A stretch of 64,000 nt of DNA from Bacteroidales bacterium (GTDB lineage Bacteria > Bacteroidota > Bacteroidia > Bacteroidales > Tenuifilaceae): the NCBI GenBank assembly GCA_028708425.1, contig JAQVYY010000007.1, forward strand, positions 1-64,000. Reading direction: 5' to 3'. The translations under genes were made by a program, and so were the position numbers. Below the pieces are notes generated by a model, which worked only from the letters and a program-made list of their open reading frames with translations, was not told the origin of the DNA and ran no database searches. The first letter of the stretch is position 1, and each line of letters starts with the position of its first letter. Below are positions 57,066 through 64,000 of the stretch, one piece after another.

Positions 57066-57872
57066 CTATTTTAGTACTTTTATTTTCATCCTAACATCTT
57101 TAAGCGGCTTGTCGGATTGATTTGTTTTTACCGCCGCTATTTTATCTATTACATCAAAACCCTCTATCACTTCACCAAAAACGGTGTAATCTCCGTCTAA
57201 ATGCGGTGTTCCGCCTGTGGTAATGTATGTTTGTATTTGCTCCTCGGTATAGCCATACTTCGGGGTTCTTGAGATGACTAAATCGATGGTATCTTTCATC
57301 GCCCTATAAATCTCGGTATAATCGGGTTCAACCCCTTTTGCTAGTTGCTCATCGCCCTTTTCCATTACCATTCTATTTATAACTGAGGTTTTAAGCATCC
57401 TATTCTTTTTATTCACCAATGTTTTCAATTCTTTTTCTGTAAATTTTTTTCCTTGTACCATGTAGAATTGTGTACCCGATGATTTTTTTTCTGGGTTAAT
57501 ATCGTCGCCCATCCGTGCCGCTGCAATCGCTCCTTTTTTGTGGATAAACTTTTGTGAAAACTCGGCTTCAATAGTATAGTTGGGGTCAAATTTTGTTGAG
57601 TCGAAATTAGGTGATGTCGTTACATCTCCTCCTTGGATCATAAATTTGTCAATAACCCTATGAAAAACTACATCGTCGTAATGCTTGTTTTTTGCTAGTT
57701 TAATAAAATTATCACTATGCTCTGGGGTTTCATCGTATAGCTTAATCTTTATGTTCCCCATATCGGTTTCTATTAAAACTACGTGCTCTTCTAACTTGTT
57801 GTTTTTACACGAAGCAAAAATACTAATAGCTATGAATGTAGTTAGTACTATTTTCCAAATCGTTGTTCTCAT
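57066..57872 (-). CDS. Cyclophilin-type peptidyl-prolyl isomerase lipoprotein
   Basis: 268 residues. Lipoprotein signal with SIFASC (Cys 22), so exported and membrane-attached. It speeds cis-trans isomerisation of proline bonds in folding proteins. Cyclophilin motifs: VVFHRVIDKFMIQGGD (catalytic Arg and Phe), GSQ-type segment SSGTQFYMVQGK, and DGDYTVFGEVIEGFDVIDKI. About 60 residues (about 147-210, EKELKTLVNKKNRML ... ) are inserted in the domain between strands, a common form in Bacteroidota. Upstream of pheS. Confidence 0.93.
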   Translation of the reverse strand: MRTTIWKIVLTTFIAISIFASCKNNKLEEHVVLIETDMGNIKIKLYDETPEHSDNFIKLAKNKHYDDVVFHRVIDKFMIQGGDVTTSPNFDSTKFDPNYTIEAEFSQKFIHKKGAIAAARMGDDINPEKKSSGTQFYMVQGKKFTEKELKTLVNKKNRMLKTSVINRMVMEKGDEQLAKGVEPDYTEIYRAMKDTIDLVISRTPKYGYTEEQIQTYITTGGTPHLDGDYTVFGEVIEGFDVIDKIAAVKTNQSDKPLKDVRMKIKVLK

Positions 57873-57897
57873 ATCAAAAGAAATTATGTTTTAGTTA

Positions 57898-57905
57898 CAA
57901 AAATA
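57898..57905 (-). promoter_or_regulatory. Candidate -7 box of the PPIase-pheS operon
   Basis: Minus strand TATTTTTG, a perfect TAnnTTTG, 25 bp before the ATG. No obvious -33 box. Confidence 0.4.
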
Positions 57906-58059
57906 GGAAATCCATTATCTATTTCATCTAAATTATGTATAATTTTGCTACACAAAGGTTTTTATCAGATTAGAATGGTTTAACATTTTTATTATTTCAA
58001 AAAACAGTTAAATTGCTGTATATAGTTTAATTTTATCAAAAAGTTGCCAGTAAAATATC

Positions 58060-60360
58060 ATGATAAAGGTTCGCTATCTTTTACTTATTTTTCTTCTGTT
58101 CATATCGCACCAAGGTAAAGCACAGAAAGTAGGCTTAGTGCTTAGTGGTGGAGGTGCAAAAGGAGCTTTTCATGTAGGTGTAATACAGGCACTTGAGGAG
58201 AACGGAATACCCATTGACTACATTGCAGGTACTAGTATTGGGGCGATTGTAGGAGGCTTATATGCAATTGGCTATTCACCCGAGCAAATGTTAGAGCAAT
58301 TTGAATCTCACGAATTCTATCTTTGGAGTCGCGGGGTTATACCCAAGAGGTATTACTATCTTTATAAAAATCCCGATGCTAACCCTAGTATGTTCAACGT
58401 TTCGTTCAACTTTGAAGAGGGTAATCTAAAACCAGTTGTTCGCTCACATCTTATCCCCACGCACCAAATGGATATTGCATTCATGACCATTTTTGCCCCT
58501 GCCATAGCAAAAGCACGGTATGATTATGATAGCCTTTTTGTCCCGTTTAGAGCGATTGGTTCTGATATTTATAATAAGAAACCCTATGTTTTTCGGAAAG
58601 GCTCGTTAAGTAACGGTGTAAGAACATCAATGACCTTTCCCTTTTATTTTCGACCCATGATTATTGATTCTCTTACCCTGTTTGATGGCGGCATTTATAA
58701 CAACTTCCCCTGGGACGTTATGGTAGATGATTTTAATCCAGATTTTATAATCGGTAGCAAGGTTTCTAGTAATTCACCTGCGCCTGGCGAGTTTGATATA
58801 CTGCTTCAGCTAGAGAGTATGATAGTCCACTCCACAAATTTTGATATACCAGATACCCTTGGTCTTGTACTTGACGCTGATTTAGAAAATGTATCTCTAC
58901 TCGATTTTTCTAAAGCGCGCGAGCTAGCTCAATTAGGTTATGAGCAGACTATGCTCTACATGGATAGCATTAAGAAAAAAATTAATCGAAGGCAGGATAT
59001 GGTTGAGCTTTTAACCCGAAGAAATGAATTTATTAAGGATCAGCCCGATTTAGTTTTCCAAAATTTAGATATTAAGGGAGTAAATAAATCACAGCTGCAA
59101 TATATCTTCAATTTTATTACAAAAAGGGAGAGGTATACCAATCTCGACAAATTAAAATCAGAATATTTTAAGCTTATTACCGATAAGTATATCGATAGAA
59201 TTTATCCCACCCCCCAATATAATGAGGATGAACAGGTCTTTGATTTGGATTTGCATGTTTATTTAAAGCCAAAATTTGATATTTTTTTAGGTGGCAACAT
59301 TTCCTCCTCCTCAATGAACCAAGGGTTTCTAGGTTTAAACTATAAAATGTTTCGTCGATCACCACTTTTTTTACAGGCTAATACTTTTTTTGGCAGACTT
59401 TATACTAGTGCGCAGTTTCTTGCTCGACAGGATTATGCTACCAAAGTACCCCTGTATCTGCAGGTTTCTGGAACTTTAAATAGGTTCGATTATTATACCA
59501 CTAGTTACCAACCCTTTTTCGAAGACCTAAAACCTCCCTATCTTATTAAAAAGGAAAATTTTGTAAATGCGCAATTCGGATTACCTCTTAATTCAAGTTC
59601 GTATGCCTATGTATCCTATAAAACCGGCCAAAATGATTATGAGTACTACCAGGTTGATAACATAAAGCTTAACGACTATCCAGATCACACGTTCCTTACC
59701 TTTAGCAATATTGGTTTAAATTATAAGTATAAAACCCTCAATCGCAAAATGTATTCAACAGCAGGGCAATCCATTGAGTTTCGGGCATGTCATATTAGTG
59801 GCAAAGAGCGACACGTTCCAGGTAGTACAAGCCCAACTGTTTCTTCTGAGCATTCATATCATAGTTGGTTTAATTTTCGATTAACCAGCGAAATGTATCT
59901 TTCGTTTGGTGATAGCTGGTTCTCCTTAGGCATTTATGCAGATATTAACTACTCCAACCGAACTTGTTTTTCAAATTATTCTTCAACCATCCTAAGTTTA
60001 CCTGGCTTTAGGCCTACAGCTCATAGTAAAACCCAATTCCTACCCTATATGCATAATAGTAAATATTTAGGCTTAGGATTACTACCAATTTTACAATTTA
60101 CCAACGATTTATCTCTTCGAACCGAAGCGTATTTATTCCAACCCTATATTCCTATTTATAGAAACGAGGATGATTATACCGCCCGTTTCGGAGATAAATT
60201 TTCGAAGCGTTACCTGTTTTCAGCCGCCAGTTTAGTTTACTCAACGCGAATCGGCCCCGTTTCCTTATCCCTAAATTATTACCCACACGAGGTTAAGCCT
60301 TTCCATTTAGTTTTCAACTTTGGATATATTCTGTTTAACAAAACCAGCCTAGAGAATTAG
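58060..60360 (+). CDS. Patatin-like phospholipase fused to an Omp85-type barrel
   Basis: 766 residues with a signal peptide (to about QGKA, 22). Patatin domain (about 25-310): oxyanion loop [12 protein letters not shown], nucleophile Ser in GTSIGA (about 59-64) and the catalytic Asp in FDGGIYNN (about 209). Then a POTRA-like linker (about 325-400; [20 protein letters not shown]) and a 16-strand Omp85/BamA-like barrel to the C-terminus. The layout is that of PlpD-like type Vd secretion proteins, in which a lipase is carried across the outer membrane by its own barrel. Substrate unknown; homologues hydrolyse phospholipids. Followed by the flippase gene after one base. Confidence 0.93.
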   Translation: MIKVRYLLLIFLLFISHQGKAQKVGLVLSGGGAKGAFHVGVIQALEENGIPIDYIAGTSIGAIVGGLYAIGYSPEQMLEQFESHEFYLWSRGVIPKRYYYLYKNPDANPSMFNVSFNFEEGNLKPVVRSHLIPTHQMDIAFMTIFAPAIAKARYDYDSLFVPFRAIGSDIYNKKPYVFRKGSLSNGVRTSMTFPFYFRPMIIDSLTLFDGGIYNNFPWDVMVDDFNPDFIIGSKVSSNSPAPGEFDILLQLESMIVHSTNFDIPDTLGLVLDADLENVSLLDFSKARELAQLGYEQTMLYMDSIKKKINRRQDMVELLTRRNEFIKDQPDLVFQNLDIKGVNKSQLQYIFNFITKRERYTNLDKLKSEYFKLITDKYIDRIYPTPQYNEDEQVFDLDLHVYLKPKFDIFLGGNISSSSMNQGFLGLNYKMFRRSPLFLQANTFFGRLYTSAQFLARQDYATKVPLYLQVSGTLNRFDYYTTSYQPFFEDLKPPYLIKKENFVNAQFGLPLNSSSYAYVSYKTGQNDYEYYQVDNIKLNDYPDHTFLTFSNIGLNYKYKTLNRKMYSTAGQSIEFRACHISGKERHVPGSTSPTVSSEHSYHSWFNFRLTSEMYLSFGDSWFSLGIYADINYSNRTCFSNYSSTILSLPGFRPTAHSKTQFLPYMHNSKYLGLGLLPILQFTNDLSLRTEAYLFQPYIPIYRNEDDYTARFGDKFSKRYLFSAASLVYSTRIGPVSLSLNYYPHEVKPFHLVFNFGYILFNKTSLEN

Positions 60361-60361
60361 T

Positions 60362-61837
60362 ATGAACTACTTACGAAAGGTTGCTGGGCATACCGTTATT
60401 TATGGTTTAAGCAGCGTGGTGCCACGATTGCTTAACTATTTGCTAGTCCCTTTGCATACCCGTGTTTTTATGCAAGAGCAGTACGGGGTAGTTACCGAAA
60501 TGTACGCCTATCTTGCAGTACTAATAGTTATTTTAACGTACGGGATGGAAACTGGCTTTTTTCGTTTCTCATCTTCCGAAAACGATAACAATGTTACCTA
60601 CTCAACCTGCTTTTTATCGCTATTATCCAGTAGTGTTCTATTTATTGCACTTGCCTCTTTTTTTTCTCAGCCCATTATTGCAACCTTGGGATATCCTAAT
60701 CATCCGGAATATATTATTTTATTATCCATTATTATTGGGCTTGACGCTTTTGCTACCATACCATTTGCTAAGCTGCGCTTGCTAAATAAGCCCTATACCT
60801 TTGCTACCATAAAAATTATTGGAGTTGTAATCAATGTGCTTGCTAATTTCTTTTTTTTACTCATCTGTCCTAAGTACGAAATTTTTCAAACCATAGGCAT
60901 TTATAATCCCAATTTAGGAATAACTTATATTTTTATCAGCAACCTATTGGGCACCGTTGTTTCTACAGCAATAGTTTTTTTTATACCAGGTTTATTACCC
61001 ACAACGTTTAGCTTTAAGCGTCTTAAAACAATTTTTATCTATTCTTTCCCTCTGTTAATTAGTGGCATTGGTGGTTCATCCAACGAGTTTTTTGATAGAA
61101 TTTTCTTTAAATTTTTAGCCGATGAGGCTACAAACCCCTTATATCAGCTGGGCATATATGGAGCAAACGTTAAGCTTGCGGTTTTAATGACCATTTTTAT
61201 TCAGATGTATCGCTATGCGGTTGAACCCTTTATATTCTCAAATGTGAGGGATAAGGAGTCCCCAGCCATGTATGCAAATTTAACCAAACATTTTTTGGTA
61301 TTTGCTCTCTTTATATTCCTTGGAGTTAGTCTATTTACCGAAATATTTCAGGTATTAATAGGAAAAAATTTTAGGGAGGGAATTGGAGTTGTACCAATTC
61401 TTCTTCTTTCTAATCTTTTTTACGGTTTGTATTTTAACCTCAGCTTTTGGTTTAAGCTGGTTAATAAAACTTGGTATGGAATATTCTATACCTTTGCGGG
61501 TGCTTTGGTAACCTTTTCCCTTTATTTTATGTTAATACCACGAATTGGGTATTACGGAGCAGCTATAGCTAAACTTGTTTGTTATATCTTTATTTCTGTT
61601 ATTTGTTATATCGGCGGTCAGAAGCATTACCCTGTTCCCTACGATTTAAAAAATATTTTTATCTACATAGTTGTGGCTATAGGATTATTTTTTGCTGGAT
61701 ATTTTGTACACATTGATATTTACATTCTCTCTTTTTTGTATAGAATAGGTTTAATTTTAGGCTTTCTATTCCTGTTCCTAAAGCTCGAAAACTATGATTT
61801 ATTAACACTATTAAATTTAAAAAATAATGAACGTTAG
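60362..61837 (+). CDS. Polysaccharide flippase (Wzx/MATE-like)
   Basis: 491 residues, about 14 membrane helices, with the flippase start ([33 protein letters not shown]). It belongs to the PST/Wzx family that turns lipid-linked sugars or related lipids across the inner membrane. Overlaps dut by 11 bp, so the two are translation-coupled. Sugar partner genes are not close, so the substrate cannot be named. Translation starts one base after the patatin gene. Confidence 0.92.
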   Translation: MNYLRKVAGHTVIYGLSSVVPRLLNYLLVPLHTRVFMQEQYGVVTEMYAYLAVLIVILTYGMETGFFRFSSSENDNNVTYSTCFLSLLSSSVLFIALASFFSQPIIATLGYPNHPEYIILLSIIIGLDAFATIPFAKLRLLNKPYTFATIKIIGVVINVLANFFFLLICPKYEIFQTIGIYNPNLGITYIFISNLLGTVVSTAIVFFIPGLLPTTFSFKRLKTIFIYSFPLLISGIGGSSNEFFDRIFFKFLADEATNPLYQLGIYGANVKLAVLMTIFIQMYRYAVEPFIFSNVRDKESPAMYANLTKHFLVFALFIFLGVSLFTEIFQVLIGKNFREGIGVVPILLLSNLFYGLYFNLSFWFKLVNKTWYGIFYTFAGALVTFSLYFMLIPRIGYYGAAIAKLVCYIFISVICYIGGQKHYPVPYDLKNIFIYIVVAIGLFFAGYFVHIDIYILSFLYRIGLILGFLFLFLKLENYDLLTLLNLKNNER

Positions 61838-62261
61838 AATTGTAAATAGGTCGAAACACATTACACCCCAGTATAGCACACAGCATAGTGCCGGTATGGA
61901 TTTACGAGCTAACTTAACTGATTCCATTGTTCTTAAGCCTTTTCAGCGAGTGCTAGTACCCACTGGATTATATATTGAATTACCCCGAGGGTACGAAGCT
62001 CAAATTCGCCCTCGTAGCGGTTTGGCTTTAAAAAAGGGACTTACAGTTTTGAATTCTCCTGGAACCATTGATGCCGATTACCGCGGCGAAATTGGAGTAA
62101 TTCTTGTTAATTTAAGCGATACAGAAACTACAATTGAAGATGGTGAACGTATCTGTCAGATGGTTGTAAGCAAACACGCTACAGTAAAATGGGTCCAGGT
62201 TGATACTTTAAACCAAACCCAGAGAGGAGCAGGAGGATTTGGCCATACAGGAACAAAATAA
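61827..62261 (+). CDS. dut: dUTP diphosphatase
   Basis: 144 residues. It removes dUTP and makes dUMP for thymidylate synthesis. All five trimeric dUTPase motifs: AGMDLRA (I), [10 protein letters not shown] (II), [13 protein letters not shown] (III), RICQMVV (IV) and [12 protein letters not shown] at the C-terminus (V). Start overlaps the end of the flippase gene. Confidence 0.98.
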   Translation: MNVRIVNRSKHITPQYSTQHSAGMDLRANLTDSIVLKPFQRVLVPTGLYIELPRGYEAQIRPRSGLALKKGLTVLNSPGTIDADYRGEIGVILVNLSDTETTIEDGERICQMVVSKHATVKWVQVDTLNQTQRGAGGFGHTGTK

Positions 62262-62275
62262 GCAGAATTTTTTTT

Positions 62276-63979
62276 ATGAGAAAATTAATATTTATTGTCA
62301 TATTTCCATTCCTTTTTTCAGGATGCAGCATTTATAGCCAGCGAGCTATTAATCCTGTTTATAGTAATATTGGCTCTTTTTTGCATTACTATGAAGGTAT
62401 TCAGAATCGGTTATATGGTAATTTAGGAAATGCAGTAAATAATTTTAAAAGTGCGCTCGAATTAGAACCCGAAAACGATGCGATATATTATGAATTGGGT
62501 AACTGTTATAATATGCTCAACATGCCCGATTCAGCCATTCATTACCTTGCTCAAGCCGTTCAAATAAACCCAAACAACAAGCACTACCGAAACCTATACG
62601 GAGCGTTACTAATTAATTTGGGAAAATTCGACGAGGCTTTACAAAATCAAAAACATCTTGTTAAAATCGATTCCCTTAATGTTAACTATCGGTTTCAATT
62701 GGTCTTGCTTTATAGCCAGCTAAAGGAGTTTGATAATGCGTTAAAGGAGCTACACAGAATTGAAAACGAAGTAGGCTATAATACCCGTTTGGCCGAAGTT
62801 AAACTTAGAATTTACTTACAAAACAACGACATAAATAATGCGCTAGCCGAGGCAAATAGTATTATCAAAATTGAACCAGATAACCCTCTTTATCATATTT
62901 ATAAAAGCGAAATCTATTTTAAGCTCGGTGAAGATAGCCTTGCGCTTTCCATTTTAGAAAATGCTGCGAATTTAGACCCTTTAAGTCCTCAAGTTAATAT
63001 TCAGCTTTATCAGCGATACATGCAGCTTGGTAATTACAAAGAGGCATTTGCTAAACTAGTGCCCCTTTTTGCCGATACGCTTATCGGCCCAGATGAAAAG
63101 GTACAGCTTTTCTACCCTCTACTTTTTGAACAGAAGCTGTATGCGGATTATGCTCAACAGATCGATTCATTGGTTTCTACTTTAAACACGCAGTACCCAG
63201 ATAATATATTTGTTTACGAGTTGCTATACGAGCATTATATTCGGCGGCAGAATCTGACCAAAGCACGAGAAGTTCTCCAAATACTAACACTTATAGATGA
63301 TACAAATTATAAGCGCTGGGAAAAGTTTATTTCCTTCGATTATTCCACACAAAATTTCGATTCGGTCATCTCCAATTCAAGTAAAGCTGCAAACCTTTTT
63401 CCAAAACAATCCATATTTTATATTCTAAAAGCCCTCGTTCTCGACGAATTAGATAGAACAAACGAGGCCATTGAAGTGCTTAAAACTAACGTTAATAGTA
63501 TACAAAATAGCGAGGATAAAGCAGAAATGCTTTGTGTGTTAGGTGATTATTACTATAAGGAAAATGTTTTTCGCAAAGCCTTTTTAACCTACGAGAAAGC
63601 CCTTAAGTGTAACCCTAACAGTACACGTGTTTTAAACAACTATAGTTACTATTTAGCCCTCCAAAACTTTCGTTTAAAAAAGGCCCTTCAAATGAGCTCA
63701 AAGGCAGTAGATTTGGATCCCAATAACCCAACATTTATTGATACAAAGGGCTGGGTTTTATTCAAGCTAGGTCGTTACGAAGAGGCCAGGGATGTTCTTC
63801 GTAATGCCATTGCCAAGAGCTCTAATCCAAGTGCCGAAATTAATGAGCACTACGGCGATGCACTTTTTATGACAGGAAATAAACAGAACGCCTATATCTA
63901 TTGGAAAAAGGCGCAAACGCTGAGCGGAGGATCAGAGAAGTTGAATAAAAAAATTCGAACTCAAGAGTATGTTCCCTAA
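62276..63979 (+). CDS. TPR-repeat lipoprotein
   Basis: 567 residues. Lipoprotein signal (FLFSGC, Cys 17). About 12 tetratricopeptide repeats fill the rest (e.g. ALELEPENDAIYYELGNCYNMLNM, AVQINPNNKHYRNLYGALLINLGKFDEAL). TPRs hold protein partners together; the partner is not known. Fifteen bases after dut, and its last codons overlap the next gene. The order dut-TPR-unknown-peptidase is a pattern I recall in this group, which hints at an envelope role, but this window does not show the rest. Confidence 0.92.
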   Translation: MRKLIFIVIFPFLFSGCSIYSQRAINPVYSNIGSFLHYYEGIQNRLYGNLGNAVNNFKSALELEPENDAIYYELGNCYNMLNMPDSAIHYLAQAVQINPNNKHYRNLYGALLINLGKFDEALQNQKHLVKIDSLNVNYRFQLVLLYSQLKEFDNALKELHRIENEVGYNTRLAEVKLRIYLQNNDINNALAEANSIIKIEPDNPLYHIYKSEIYFKLGEDSLALSILENAANLDPLSPQVNIQLYQRYMQLGNYKEAFAKLVPLFADTLIGPDEKVQLFYPLLFEQKLYADYAQQIDSLVSTLNTQYPDNIFVYELLYEHYIRRQNLTKAREVLQILTLIDDTNYKRWEKFISFDYSTQNFDSVISNSSKAANLFPKQSIFYILKALVLDELDRTNEAIEVLKTNVNSIQNSEDKAEMLCVLGDYYYKENVFRKAFLTYEKALKCNPNSTRVLNNYSYYLALQNFRLKKALQMSSKAVDLDPNNPTFIDTKGWVLFKLGRYEEARDVLRNAIAKSSNPSAEINEHYGDALFMTGNKQNAYIYWKKAQTLSGGSEKLNKKIRTQEYVP

Positions 63980-64000
63980 AATTAGATGGTTGCTATTTTT
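63969..64000 (+). CDS. Start of a further gene, cut by window edge
   Basis: An ATG at 63969 overlaps the end of the TPR gene in another frame and reads MFPKIRWLLF, a basic and hydrophobic start like a signal or lipoprotein peptide. Too short to classify; in related genomes a DUF4292 lipoprotein is often here. Confidence 0.5.
   Translation, partial: MFPKIRWLLF

Overview
The window is chromosomal DNA of a Bacteroidota bacterium, probably Bacteroidales/Marinilabiliales-like. The evidence is: type IX secretion (T9SS) C-terminal sorting domains, a SusC/SusD pair with a hybrid two-component sensor, lipoproteins with short Bacteroidota-style lipoboxes, TAnnTTTG promoter boxes, and A-rich translation starts with no obvious Shine-Dalgarno sequence. 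Genus cannot be read from the sequence.

Layout. 1-11.4 kb (minus): two huge paralogous multidomain secreted proteins. The left one runs off the window, contains 261-bp tandem repeats and has no ATG at its signal peptide (ACG at that place). 11.8-13.8 kb: a PCMD-type lipoprotein with a small outer-membrane barrel protein. 13.8-16.0 kb: hexanucleotide arrays, an orphan cytosine-5 DNA methyltransferase and a short tail-less SSB. 16.3-23.1 kb: an accessory stretch on the plus strand with a decayed T9SS gene split by a 250-bp MITE-like element, two small T9SS cargo proteins, an OmpA protein, a BRO-N/Fic fusion and a YjdM/PhnA protein. Three of these genes are followed by imperfect palindromes with an attC-like two-box layout. 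23.2-32.5 kb: an aspartate:alanine exchanger-type transporter, a tricorn-like protease, a coiled-coil membrane protein, trpS and mlaFE.

33.1-52.7 kb is a polysaccharide utilization locus (PUL): hybrid two-component sensor (minus), then on plus a T9SS-sorted putative glycan-active protein, GH130, an MFS transporter, a lipoprotein paralogous to the first enzyme-like protein, SusC, SusD, a FIVAR/LamG lipoprotein and a GH13 enzyme. The sensor would detect a sugar and switch on surface binding, cutting and import, followed by phosphorolysis or hydrolysis inside. The roughly 500-residue domain shared by two of these proteins is one I cannot place in a known glycoside hydrolase family, and it is the best candidate for new biochemistry here.

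52.7-64 kb is core genome: an AT-rich 478-bp spacer with DnaA-box-like 9-mers, nadA-ruvB, a Crp/Fnr regulator, pheS with a cyclophilin lipoprotein, and a tightly packed run of patatin/Omp85, flippase, dut and TPR lipoprotein, ending with the first codons of a further gene.

Non-coding structure is unusually rich: a composite family of intergenic repeats at four sites, (GGTTGA)n arrays, and a 145-bp multi-hairpin element present twice, one copy sitting exactly where the PUL mRNA leader would be. No rRNA, tRNA or CRISPR array was found.
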